From NCBI GenBank assembly GCA_037957365.1, contig JARHVA010003524.1, positions 1,464,001-1,528,000 of the forward strand: DNA of 64,000 nt, read 5' to 3'. A program made the position numbers and the translations under genes. This document shows positions 1 to 10,560 of the stretch, in pieces (the stretch's first letter is position 1; each line of letters starts with the position of its first letter). Origin of the DNA: Torreya grandis (Eukaryota > Streptophyta > Pinopsida > Cupressales > Taxaceae). A model generated the notes under the pieces. The model was not told the origin of the DNA. It did not search any database and saw only the letters and a list, made by a program, of their open reading frames with translations.

Positions 1-850
1 GGCTTAGGGATAATATCTCCTTGTGGTGTCACAAAAAAATAACCTAACATAGAGTTGCATGATGTGATGACCCATCAAAATATATCTTCCATAATTTTGA
101 CTCTTCAATGGAAAAAATGGACTCATATATAAACCCAAATGTTGATGGATGTGTATTAGAGATTCTACTAATTGATCAACAAGGACATGCTCTTTAATAA
201 ATTTTTGATTGGTGTATTCAATGTCAAATTCACTTAAAAGCATAATCTATTTGGTCATATGACCTATCAATGATGCTTTAGATAGAATATACTTTAGTGG
301 ATTGAATTTTGTAATTATGATGGTCTAATTATTGAGCATGTAGTCTGCAACTTTTGGGAGGTGAAAACTATTGCTAAACATGCCTTTTCAAGTGGTGAAT
401 AATTTTGTTCACGGGAAACCAATGTCATGATCAAGTAATAAAATACTCTTTCTTTACCATTTTCATTGTTTTGATCCAAAATTTCCCCCAAGGCTTGTTG
501 ATAGCCAATATGTAAAGTCATAATGATTTTCCTAGCATTAGAGGGGCCAATATTGGTTGATTATCCAAATATTATTTTATTTGATCAAACACCTCCTAAA
601 AATTCTTGTTCCATAGGAATGAAATTACTTTTTTAAAGAGGTGTCTAAAGGGATGAAAATGGTCTACAATATGTTAAATGACTTTGTAAATCACCTAAAT
701 TTTTCCTTGTAAGAGACGTAGTTATTTTAGATTATATGGTGTAAGAATTTATATTATGGCCTTGACCTTAGTTAGGTTCACCTCAATACTTCTCCTACAT
801 AAAATTAAACCCAAAAAATTTTTAGAAGGTGACTAGAATTGATACCCTAA
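1..850 (-). pseudogene. Ty3/Gypsy pol fragment (end of RT, RNase H)
   Basis: Relic of a Gypsy polyprotein read on the minus strand and cut by the window edge. At 540-830 the broken frame keeps the RT thumb/connection signature (LGFNFM, then NFIPMEQEFLGGV). At 315-521 the RNase H core is clear: GKERVFYYLIMTLVSREQNY, then SPLEKACLAIVFTSQKL. At 4-243 the end of RNase H reads LLSEFDIEYTNQKFIKEHVL, followed by DQLVES. These match the usual order of plant Gypsy RT-RNase H. Stops and frame changes show that it is dead. Neither LTR of this element is visible. The fragment resembles the plus-strand relic at 39.1-39.8 kb and may be of the same family. Confidence 0.85.
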
Positions 851-2333
851 TGTACTAATAACATCATACATCTAATAGGGTATATGAATTGAGTGGTGGA
901 TATCATAAGATAATATTAATTGTGTGTATGAAGCATAACTCATGAAATCAAGGGATTTATTCCTAACACTTAGTTATCAAACATAACCCTAAAAAACTAT
1001 AATTTTCATTAGCATTATCACTAGGATCTTATGGTTAGAATGGTCCCAAAGAGGAAAGACCATCCCATGAATGGCCTATTATTAGATTTCTTCTTTGATG
1101 GATTTTTTAGTCTCATATATCAAAAGGTATATCAAGGGATGCATAGAAATTTTTGTATAAATTTTAATCCTTATGAATCCTTTTTTTTATCAAATTTGTG
1201 GTGCACCAGTAAGTGGTTAGTCCTGGGTAGTTACTCTCAACATACCCTTGAAATTGGGATTAGTGGGCTATAGGAATGGAAGCCTCTATAATTGGAGATC
1301 TAAAATATTGGGTCACCACTATCAAATGAACAAGCAAGTATAACTAAGAGTTCAAAAATTATTCAAGACCTTTTCTATATCACCCTTTTTTCATGTGGTT
1401 TTCTTATAGTTGTTCTCCTAACTTATAGGCTTGTTTGGTTTATTTTTAATGTGTCTATGGGATTTATTTTTTTAATGAAAAATGAAAGTTGGCCAAAATC
1501 AATTAACATCCAAACCAAAATTTTATAGAATCAAATCCAATTCAAAATCTAAAAGTTTAATTACATCAATATACATTAATTCTTACATGCATGGCATTTT
1601 TCACTCGAATCCAAGGCATAAGTAACCTAATTTTTATTTTAAATTGTGTAAAACTCCATTATTTTAAATGAAATTAAGAAATAATTCCCTTTAAATCAAG
1701 AACATGATGTTCAAACTAATAGTGACATTGAAAAAAATGAGTATGGCCAATACAATACTAGCCATTGGTTCAAAATAGTTAGGAAAAAACCTACTTAGAA
1801 TAATATTTATGTCAAAATAGAAGTCAAATCCTATCACGTCTATCCTATTTAGGTGATTTTATGTATCTTTAAAAATACTCTACACACCTAGACTGTAGAT
1901 AATACCAAGAGGTATATGACCATGAACAATACACTGCTAGTTATCACATAAATCAATATCAACATCATACTAAAAACCTCTATTTATATCACAAATTTAT
2001 TGATAAAGTAAAATCAAATTTAGTAGAGTAGTCTTATAAATACTAAAATAGAGTCATAATCAACCAAATTTAGTAAGTTGGTCAAATGAAATCTACTTTA
2101 GCCTCAAATTTAGTGGCCACATCATCCAATCTATAAATGTCATCCAATCAATAGAAACAAATCCTACCCAATTAATAAAAATGCATCTCATTTAGTCAAC
2201 AACAACAACCCAATAATTCTAAAGTTGGTAATAGGGTGTATATACCCCCTAAATATAATGCCAATTTAATTTCATCTCTTAATCAAATTTTTATCCCTAT
2301 TTATCCACCATCCACCCATCAACATGTGTCAAA
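851..2333. other. Non-coding stretch; possible 5' part of element X
   Basis: No gene is recognisable here. The 80-codon frame at 1031-1273 has no familiar motif. The last ~180 bases directly abut the Copia insertion. The frame from 2236 (YIPPKYNANLISSLNQIF, then a Pro-rich run) runs up to the LTR. The Gypsy gag relic at 16.28 kb resumes on the far side of the Copia element, so this end may be the N-terminal part of the same gag. That link is inference only. Confidence 0.35.
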
Positions 2334-2683
2334 TGTTGTTGTAGGCATTTTTCCCACTAGGTTTTGCCTACACGGTTGTATTAGCTTGCTTAGGGCTCTA
2401 GAGGTAATTTGGGTTGTTTGGGAAGACTAGTCCCACATTCACTGGAATGTGTGGTATCTTTCTCTCTCCAACCTATATATGCACCTCTCTCCCTTTATAT
2501 TTCTAATGTAGTAAATTATGTGAATTATTAGAGAATTCATGTCTTGGTGCAATTATTTCTCTTTGATTTCATTCTTGCAGCTACATGTGTTTGATTTATA
2601 TTGTCTTAAAAAATATGTGCCTTACATTACATCTTGAATCAATGCATTCATTTGGATCAACATTCATGAATCTCATTCTGATA
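2334..2683 (+). repeat. 5' LTR of the Copia-type element
   Basis: It starts TGTTGTTGTAGGC and ends CTGATA, and it aligns over its whole length with 15716-16064 (start TGTTGGTGTAGGC, end CTAATA). Shared blocks include GGTTGTATTAGCTTGCTTAG, AGTCCCACATTCACT and TGTGAATTATTAGAG. Both copies end in TA where the canonical CA is expected, consistent with C-to-T decay. Confidence 0.85.
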
Positions 2684-2700
2684 TGGTATTAGAGCATATC
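2684..2700 (+). other. Primer binding site, tRNA-iMet type
   Basis: TGGTATTAGAGC lies directly after the LTR end. It differs by one C-to-T change from TGGTATCAGAGC, the complement of the plant initiator tRNA-Met 3' end. This fixes the orientation of the element as plus. Confidence 0.85.
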
Positions 2701-4069
2701 TAGATATGAGGATTGCTTGATTTTTCCTCTTTGGAGGAGCAGTAAAATATGGATCTCATGAAGTCTTATATTTTCACCTGGGCACTGGGTGTTGGATCTA
2801 TAGACTATTGCATTCAATATCTATGCTAAAGAGGTGGCATTGGAGGTCTTCTTTTAGATCTATATTACTATATAATTTCATATAGATTTTCCCTTTTTGT
2901 TTGGCATGTTTCTATGTTCTTAAACCTATATTTGACATTTGTTTTCCTAAAGCATTTCAAATCTATAACTTTGCATTGGATTTGTAGTGAACTTCACTAG
3001 CATTGGATAAAAGACCAGATTTACACACTTTTTTTCCTAACCTAGCATCCTTTTTCCTCTATGTTGGTTTTTTTAGGGAGATTTTAAACCTACTAAGGTG
3101 CCATTGGCATCTTCCTGTAGATCCATGGTAATACAGTGGAAAGAATCATTCGATTTACTAAAACAAGGTGTTGAATAGGTTGTTTTGTGGTCTACATAGG
3201 AGCTAGGAAATTGGCATTGGAAGACTAAGTACATGGAAGCTTCCTACAATTTTTTTCATATCTATTGCATTGGATCTAATCTACCTATCTTTTTTCTACT
3301 ATGCATTGAAATCTCACATACTTAGCATCCTTTACTGAGGCATTATTAGATTTGAGGAGAGGCATCTATCTCTGAGCTTGAATCTAAACTTATTTGGTTG
3401 GGATTTTCAGCATCAAAATTGCATTCTTGTTTAAGATCTAACTTTGATATTGCAAAGGGAGGAGTAGCATTAAAATCTACAGTGTTAAGCATCTTTTTCC
3501 AACAAGAAGCATCCTATTTGTGATATGAAGATAGGAATTGAGAGAAGTGGAATTTGAAGATATATTTAGGCACCCTTTCCTTCTCATTTATAGATTTGAT
3601 TAATTTCTTACATATTTCTAGCGAGTTGGAGAAGGTGTAGTAGATGGAGAGTGGCATTGGAAGTTGGAATATCAATGCTGCATTGTTCCTTTTTGGACTA
3701 TGGCATTCCTAATTTATTTCCTAGTTAGCACCTTTCATCCTTGGTGAGCCCATGCCCAACCCTAATTTCATGGTTATTCTACTCTTATTTTTTTTTATGT
3801 TATGAATTTATGTATTTTTTATAACATCATTCTATTATGTTGAAAATCAATTCATTTAAAATTTTTTTAAAGAGAGTAATTTTGAGTCTTTTTAAACTTA
3901 TATCTCTGACTTACGAAGACAAAGTTAAGGCCCATATTGGCAAGAGGAAAAATCCCCCTAAAAATACCAAACCACTTTATTCTAGACTTTGTGTTGGTTC
4001 CAACGAGCATTTCGAAGATATATTTTACCTCACCCAAGGGTATTTATTTTTAAGTTTCAATTGCAAGTT
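2701..4069 (+). other. Leader/interior of the Copia-type element, no gene seen
   Basis: Non-coding stretch between the primer site and the G1 insertion point. I see no gag motif and no long frame. The octamer GCATTGGA (or a one-base variant) recurs about every 50-400 bases from 2830 to 3660, mostly after short ATCTA or TTTT runs. The frame from 3837 crosses the G1 junction and is accidental. Confidence 0.6.
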
Positions 4070-4209
4070 TGTTGTTCCCAAAATCTGTCACTTGTTTTTG
4101 TGGACAACATGTCAACCATTTTTGGTCCTAAAATCCAAAATGGTCTCTTTCTTTCTTTCAAAATGGAAGTTCAAAACACTTGTGGCATTTCTTAAGTGTT
4201 TTGAGGATG

Positions 4210-4690
4210 GTTCAATGCTGAGGTTTAATCAAAAGACTTAACAATGGGGTTCAAAGAATTGGAATGAACCATTGAACTGTTGAACCATTGAACCTTGACT
4301 CTGAAAGGTTTAAAGGTTTAACGAGTTCAATGGACTCAAAGAATAAAAGAATTTAAAGAGTTCAAAGCTTCAATGGATTCAAAGAGTTAGAATGAACCGT
4401 TAAACCATTGAACCATTGAACTTTGAAAGGTTCAAAGGTTTAATGAGTTCAACGAGTTTGAAGGGTTCAAAGTTCAAAGTTCAAGTGGAAGCTTTGAGTG
4501 AATAGATGAAGCAGAAGATTCCAAAAAAAGGTTCAACCAAATGGTTCAAATAATTGGTTCAATGACACCTTAAGCACACAAAATAAAACTAAGTGAACGC
4601 GGCCCTTTACAAAACATTGAATCGCCAAACCATTGAACATTGAACCATTGAACCAAAAGAGTTCAAGGTTTAAGGTTCAAAGTGGTTTAA
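4210..4690 (+). repeat. GTTCAA/TTGAAC-rich tract in the G1 LTR
   Basis: About 480 bases are built from variants of GTTCAA, TTGAACC and AAAGGTTCAA, in both orientations and with irregular spacing, for example CATTGAACCATTGAACC and AAAGTTCAAAGTTCAAG. The tract recurs in the 3' LTR at about 12420-12870, so it was part of the element before insertion. The half-sites can pair with each other (GGTTCAA with TTGAACC), giving many possible short hairpins in U3. Confidence 0.85.
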
Positions 4691-5196
4691 GCGACCGGTG
4701 ATGTCCCCATGGATGTCAAATTTAGGGTGATAGAATAATTGTTGATTTTCAAAAAAGAGCACAGACCTGAGAACAAAGCTAGGAAAAGAGCTGAACGCGT
4801 CAGTAGAAAGAGAGTAGATAGCCCTGAGAGCTCAGATCACTAGGAAGAGACAAAATGTAGCAAGGAAAGAGGGAACAACTAAAAAAAATCTAGAAATATT
4901 TGTAGAGGAGTTATTCCAATAGGTGGAATAGTCCACTAGGTGGACCTCAGAGAACACAAACATTCAATGGTGTGGCCTATTTTTCTTCATTAAGTAAAGG
5001 CGAATGGATAGCCATGTAAGCATCATAAAGAAGACCAAGTAACCCATGCTTAGGAGAAGACATTTGAGTTGATTTAGAATGATAAAGTTAAGCCCGATAA
5101 TCTATTCTAGCATGGCCCTTTCATAGAATATTCAATGCATTCAATGCAACATGGGCCATTTTATAAAAACAAGTGCCCAAGTCTTTCTTTGGATGC

Positions 5197-5203
5197 TATA
5201 TAT
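5197..5203 (+). promoter_or_regulatory. TATA box of the G1 5' LTR
   Basis: TATATAT within GGATGCTATATATTGTAATC, upstream of a purine/pyrimidine palindrome. The 3' LTR keeps TTATATATTG at the matching place (about 13376-13382). It probably marks the U3/R boundary region. Confidence 0.6.
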
Positions 5204-6026
5204 TGTAATCTCTCATTTTGTAGAGGAGAGATCTCTCTGTTATTAAGAAGTGAAGCTCTGCCCAAATTGAAAGGCATTCTTGAGACTTTGAGCTCAGACT
5301 GTTAATCATATTTTATTAAGTGAATGAGAAAGCAAGTGACCTTTTAGACTTTGTGTTGAAATAGCTTGTGTTATCTAAGAAATTCTTCTTATGTCTTTTT
5401 CCTAAATACAGTCTTGTCCATTTAATAAAATAAGTAGAACAAGTGGAAATAAGCTGGAAGATGTCCTAAAGCCAATTATAGGAGAATTTGTGCTACCATA
5501 ATTATCTTCAATCTGTGTTTTGTGTAAAGGATACTGGAGTGACTTTGAGCTCCCCTTATCCTTCGTAGTCTTTTACTCTATTGTAGTTTTAGGTGGAGAC
5601 TGTGGGATACACTTCATTCTATAGTTTCCTTGTCCTAAATTAGTGGGAGAAGCAATGAAAGACTTTATGCTTTCATGGGTTTCTTATGGTTATAGTTACT
5701 ACCCAAGAAGAATTTCTACTGTTTGCTGAATATCATTTCTGAAAGAAGAGAAGTGCCTTCAGTAATTACACCAAAATTATCCACTATTTTGTGAACATCA
5801 TCTCTAAAAAAAGAGAGATGGATGGTATGATTTCACCCCTATGTTCCTTTTCAGCTTATATTAGTATTCTATAGTTATAGGGAACCTCCCCTTGCTGAGA
5901 GGAGAGATTTGTCTCATTTTGATTGTGGTCACCACATCCATTGCCATATAAATATCCTTATGCTATGGTTGATATAACCATTTTGACATTAGCCAATTGA
6001 TGACAAAATATTCACCCAATAGTTTT

Positions 6027-6045
6027 TGGCGACTCTACTAGGGAA
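6027..6045 (+). other. Primer binding site of G1
   Basis: TGGCGACTCTACTAGGGAA lies 5 bases after the LTR end. Many plant Gypsy elements of the Tat/Athila side have a primer site of the form TGGCGACTCTGCTGGGG at this place. I did not assign the tRNA. The following 6046-6355 is untranslated leader. Confidence 0.75.
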
Positions 6046-6355
6046 GAATGCATAGTTTGAAGCCTCAAGCTTCAAATTGAAGTAGTTCAAATTCTTTTCC
6101 ATTTCCATTTCACACTCTGGCTGATCCACTATATACATAAAGACAGAGAGCTCAAGGTATTGCTGACCATGTATTTGAGTTAGTACAGCTGAGTAATTTT
6201 AATCTTTTTCCTCTATCATCTCACCTTTAGCAAACCAATAATTTTCCTCCTACAAACATCATGTCCCCAATACCAGGTAAAGCTTCTCTTTCCTCTGCTA
6301 GTAGATCTTTGTCTATACATATCCCATAGATATCCCTCCTTTCAACAGTCATATC

Positions 6356-7152
6356 ATGGCAGCTCAAGGCCCATGGGGTAATACTTTTGGTCCTCTAAAT
6401 CTAACCCCACCTTTACATGAGCTACCCCATAGTTTAAGGAAGAATTTTTCCAAGTTCTATGGTGATGGGAAAGTTCATCCTGATGAACATATTGCAGCAT
6501 TCTATATATCCTGTGGCATGATAGGCATTGAATATGAAGACATAGCAATCAGATTGTTTAAGGAAACATTGCAAGGCACTGTCACAAATTGGTTTTATCA
6601 TCTACAAGCATAAATAGTGACTAATTAAATACTCTCAAGGCTAAGTTTGAGGCTAAAATCAAACCTATAGAAGATGCACATGCCCTATTAGCTCAGCTTA
6701 TGCAAATGAAGGAGCCTCATGAACCCATGTGAGACTTCATTTCTAAATTCAACAAGTTGAGGAACATGATTCCTACCATTACTCAGATGACACCTAAAAA
6801 TCTTAAATACTTCTTCATCAATTCTTAGCTTCCTAAAGTGAGTTTTCTATTGAGTTGGGCTGGCCATATAGATCTTGCTACAACTCATATTTTGGCCACT
6901 GAGGTTGAAGATGATCTTATCTTGGAAAGAAAGATAAGAAGAGATCCTAATAGAAATAAATATTCTTCATCTTTTGAAAATTTCTCTATAGGCACCACTG
7001 ATCCTATGGTGCAAAAGCTAGCAAATGAATTACTAGCTTTGAAAAAGCAAATAGCACAAGGGATGTCTACTCCTCCTTCTTATCAAGATATACCAAGGAA
7101 GATGTTTCCCAACCAGTCATATCAAGGCAATCCTACCAGAAATCAAGGGTAA
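6356..7152 (+). pseudogene. G1 gag (capsid-like) relic
   Basis: Structural gag protein that would form the particle in the cytoplasm. The start at 6356 opens MAAQGPWGNTFGPLNLTPPL, followed by HELPHSLRKNFSKFYGDGKV and a region with FKETLQGTVTNWFYHLQ, which is the Retrotrans_gag pattern (Ala/Pro leader, EDxxxRLF, W-F core). A frameshift near 6614 moves the frame. The second half (6628-7152) continues with FEAKIKPIEDAHALLAQL and FISKFNKLRNMIP, then an Arg/Lys-rich end. Several stops (TAA/TAG/TGA) interrupt it. No CCHC zinc knuckle is visible. The same frame runs on into the protease. Confidence 0.88.
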
Positions 7153-7686
7153 TTAAATCACCTTCCTCCCCTACCAAGGAAGCTTGCCATTGAAGCAGCA
7201 CCAGCTAACTCAACAATTGGTTATCATGAAGTTGAACATGATTTCTCTTTTCAACCTGAGTTAGACCAAGAAGATGATGTTAATCTCTTTGCAGAAGATA
7301 AAGAAGAATTAGCTGGTGACTCCAACATTGGTTTTCTAAATTATCAGGATGAAGCGAGAAGTAAAGGAGGAGTGTTTGATGGATCATACACTATATTTAC
7401 CAAGTCCCAGGTCTAGTCAATTCAATAAGCTGATAAGGGAAAAATAGGGGAAGAATCTCAACTAGAAATTTCAATTGCTAAATGAGGGAATTCTCTACCT
7501 TTCCAATCAAAGGACCTGGTGAGCAATAAAAAAGTAAGTACCTCAAGCAATCCTTCACCTTCTGCTTCAATCTCTCAGACTAGTCCCACACCCAATAAAA
7601 CCTAAAATGATGGACTTCCTTCCTCTGTTCCTAGTTATTTTTAGTCATTTGATATAATTGACCATATTAAGAAGACCAAGATCCAA
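7153..7686 (+). pseudogene. G1 gag-protease linker
   Basis: An acidic, Ser/Pro-rich linker in the same frame as the gag end and the protease. It shows PRKLAIEAAPANSTIGYHE, then an Asp/Glu-rich run, with stops at 7153-7686 decaying it. No domain is recognised. It is listed because it shows that gag and protease were one polyprotein. Confidence 0.6.
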
Positions 7687-8250
7687 ATGTCTGAGTGTGA
7701 ATACTTACAAGCCAACCTTGAGCAGTTGGATAGGTTAGTTGAATGCATCAAGAACAAAACCATCCCTATAGAACAAATTGTTTCAAATGTAACTCATGAT
7801 CCCTCAAAGAACACATCTACCCAAAAAAATATTGTCATTACTCCTCTTGTTGCCCCTAGGAAAATAGAACCTTTCTATGTTTCCCTGTTGATAAATGGTC
7901 ATAAGCTAAGTAACTACATCATAGATTCTAGTGCCTCTAACAATGTGATGCCCGCCAAGGTGGCAGACTTTCTCGGTCTCACTCTGAATAAAACCTTTGG
8001 GAGATGTTTCTCTATGGAAAATAAACAAGTGCCACTTTTGGGATAGATTAAAGATGTCTAAGTTTCATTTGTGGCCTTCCCAAATAAGAGAATTAAAATG
8101 ACAGTCCTAGTGGTTGACATTCCAGCCTCCTACGACATTTTGTTTAGATGAAATTTTTACAAAGATGTGGTTGGAGAATTAAGCATGGACCTATCTGAGG
8201 CAAGGATTGCTTTCAAAGGTGTCATGCAAATGCTACTTCCTGAGAAGGAA
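7687..8250 (+). pseudogene. G1 aspartic protease relic
   Basis: Retroviral-type pepsin-like protease that would cut the polyprotein. The core reads FYVSLLINGHKLSNYIIDSS, then ASNNVMPAKVADFLGLTL, matching the plant Gypsy pattern IIDSGASxNVMP...LGL. The catalytic triplet Asp-Ser-Gly has become Asp-Ser-Ser, which should abolish activity. After stops at 8044 and near 8150 the flap-side segment (VVDIPASYDILF) and the end of the domain (YKDVVGELSMDLSEARIAFK) follow in the same frame. Confidence 0.88.
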
Positions 8251-8469
8251 TCAAAATACATTATCACCCAAACATCAGCCCCTGAAGCTCAAATTCTATT
8301 TGAATCTTTGAGCATGGGTAATTACTTTCTATCTATTGAAGATGTTTCTATTACAGCAGATGAAAGTTTACTAGGTGACAATCTAAAAAAATTAGATAAG
8401 ATATCAGAAGAATTGGTAGGGTGTAGTATAGATGAAAAAGAATCTTCCCTCCCTAGTGAAGAAAAATTT

Positions 8470-8940
8470 GAAAGATCAGATTCTAATGATGTTTGGATTC
8501 TTGAATTTGATGGCAAAAATTCTTCTACTGGTTCTGGAGATGGATTTGTTTTGATATCTCCTCAAAGAGATATTTTTTCCTACTCATATAAGTTTTAATT
8601 CAGCAACACTAATAACACTACTGAGTATGAATCTCTATTTCTCAGATTAAAAGTTGCTCAAGCTAAAGGCGTCAAGTAGCTTCACGCCTGGGGAGATGCT
8701 GAGTTGGTGGTTTATCAAGTGAGTAACCTATATCAAACCAAGAACAAAAGATTATGACATTATCATAATCTGCTATGGGACTACCTCAAAATTTTTGATA
8801 CATTCAGTATTTTTGCGGTGCCTAGAGAATTCAACAATCGAGTAGATTCCTTGGCCATCTCTACAACTCTCATGGTCCCTCACCAAGATTTTAAAGGTAA
8901 CAAGTACACTATTGAGTTGGTCTTTTGACTAAGTGTACCT
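8470..8940 (+). pseudogene. G1 additional RNase H domain (aRNH-like), upstream of RT
   Basis: A full RNase H fold in the same frame as the protease. It has WILEFDGKNSSTGSGDGFVL with the first catalytic Asp, then NTTEYESLFLRLKVAQAKGV with the Glu, and HAWGDAELVVYQVSNLYQTK with the next Asp. It ends FAVPREFNNRVDSLAIS, the usual end of this domain. Two stops (8596 and near 8678) break it. The family resembles the archaeal-type RNase H that Tat-group Gypsy elements carry in addition to the RT-linked one. The position is odd: directly after protease and before RT. In G2 and X of this window the equivalent domain follows the RT-linked RNase H. Confidence 0.85.
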
Positions 8941-9320
8941 GATAATACTGACCATTGGTAGGTGTTCAATGGTGACAACCAAATCATTACTTTTTTGGAA
9001 CAAATAGATAGCTTTTAGAAGCTTCATTTTGAAGGTAGTGAATCTCCACCACAAAAATCAGCTCCCGAAACAAATTTAAAGACTGGTAAAGAGTTCCTTC
9101 AGCTCAAAGGAAATAAAATTCTCAAAGGATTAGTTTCCCTTGAGAAGCTATTCAATAAGAATGATATGTGTATCAATAAGCCACAAATGGATTCAAGATC
9201 CTCCAAGGATTTTGATCAAATAAATTAGAGTATAGAAGATAATCCCAAAATGGTCAACATTGGGAATTATTGCACTCTTGATGATAAAACTCAAATTCAT
9301 TACTCTACTTCACCATTACA
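8941..9320 (+). other. G1 spacer between aRNH and RT
   Basis: It translates in the same frame as aRNH into a Lys/Asp-rich stretch with ETNLKTGKEFLQLKGNKILK and LVSLEKLFNKNDM, interrupted by stops. No domain is recognised. The RT begins in a different frame at 9323, so either a frameshift or an original ORF boundary lies close to 9320. Confidence 0.5.
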
Positions 9321-9322
9321 TT

Positions 9323-9970
9323 GATGTTTTGGTGTACTCTTATGATGACTTGAAATCTCTTAGGCCTAAAGAAATTTATCACAAAATTCCTCTCAAGATT
9401 GGGTCATTGCCTCACAAGTAAAAACAAAGGCAGTACAACCCCAAGATATTAGGCACTATTCTTTTTGAGATACAGAAAATGTTGAATGCAAGAATTATTT
9501 TCCCAATCCATCATTCCACTTGGATTGTGAACATAGTCTCTATGAGAAAGAAGAATGGAAAAATTTGCCTGTATGTTGATTTCAAAAATTTGAATCAGTC
9601 GTCTTTAAAAGACAACTATCCCCTACCCATCATAGATCAGCTACTATAGATAGTGACTGGCACAGAGATGTTATCAATGTTAGATAGTTTTTTAAGATAT
9701 AATCAAGTGGAATTTGGTGAAGTATACCAATATAAGACTACTTTCACTACACCTTGGGGCACCTTTACATATCACAAAATACCTTTTGGCTTGATCAATG
9801 CTGGCGCCACCTTCTAAAGAGTGATGGACCTTGCTTTCAAAAATGAAATGGGGAAGTTCATTTTGGTATATCTAGATGACTTGACTATTTTTCTAAACAT
9901 CATCCTAATCATGTGCATCATCTAAACATAAGTGTTATAGTGATGTCAGCAAAATCGTATTTCTCTTAAT
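9323..9970 (+). pseudogene. G1 reverse transcriptase relic
   Basis: RNA-dependent DNA polymerase of the element. Visible in order: YDDLKSLRPKEIYHKIPLKI, NARIIFPIHHSTWIVNIVSM, then RKKNGKICLYVDFKNLNQSS with the first catalytic Asp. These are followed by LKDNYPLPIIDQLL, TTFTTPWGTFTYHKIPFGLI, NAGATF and finally ILVYLDDLTIF with YLDD at 9869-9880. The polymerase motifs are therefore all present and the active site is intact. In-frame stops at the QLL|IVTG and ATF|RVMD positions make it inactive. Confidence 0.93.
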
Positions 9971-10560
9971 CCCAAGAAATCAATTTTTGGGTTTATGAAA
10001 GGTAAACTTCTTGATCACACTGTGTCCTGAGAAGGTATAAAGATTGACCCAAAAAGAGTCAAATCCATCCAAGAGCTTTCTCTTCCTACCAACAAGACTG
10101 TAGTTCATTCTTTCTTTGGAAAGATGAATTTTCTATGAAGGTTCATTCCTAAATTCATAAAGAAGACTCGCCACATTGTCTATATGATGAAGGGTAAAGT
10201 TAATTTTAGCTGAACTAAAGAAGGCAAGTTAGCATCTTAAGATATCAAGGAAGCTATTGCCCATGCCCCAATCCTAGTTTGTCCTGATTACACTAAAGAC
10301 TTCATAATATATAACTATGCCTCTGAACACATGCTTTCAATCATTTTGGTTTAGCAAAATAAAGAAGGTGTGGAGTCCCCCATGTCTTTCATGAGTTGTC
10401 CTCTCAAAGTTCATGAGCTAAAGTATTCAAACATGGAAAAGCATGCTTATGCTGTGGTAAAGGTGGTAAAACACTTCCATTTTTATATCCTGAACTCACA
10501 CACTATTGCTTTGGTTCCTGATACAATAGTAAAGTCCATTCTAACTCAATAGGAGTTTGG
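9971..10560 (+). pseudogene. G1 RT thumb and RT-linked RNase H relic
   Basis: It continues the RT frame. The thumb shows RISLNPKKSIFGFMKGKLLD-like sequence and IDPKRVKSIQELSLP. The RNase H shows MSFMSCPLKVHELKYSNMEK, then HAYAVVKVVKHFHFYILNSH and ALVPDTIVKSIL, the usual Gypsy RT-RNase H pattern ISFFSRxLxxHELKYSxxEK. The first Asp region near 10300 reads FIIYNYASEHMLSIILV and is eroded. It ends at the stop at 10550. Confidence 0.88.

Larger units (their letters stand above)
4070..6021 (+). repeat. 5' LTR of G1
   Basis: It starts TGTTGTTCCCAAAAT and ends TTCACCCAATA; the 3' copy starts TGTTATTCCCAAAAT and ends TTCACCCAACA. U3 contains a long GTTCAA-rich tract. A TATA box at 5197 is followed by the 12-bp palindrome GAGAGATCTCTC (5226-5237) near the expected transcript start. 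The terminal TA of this copy is the decayed form of CA. Confidence 0.92.

Noticed and set aside
2684..2700. Possible tRNA gene because of tRNA-like bases
   Set aside because: Only the 12-base primer complement is present; no cloverleaf follows.
3837..4241. 134-codon open frame, the second longest on the plus strand in the first 15 kb
   Set aside because: It crosses the junction between the Copia-type leader and the G1 LTR at 4070 and has no motif; open by chance.
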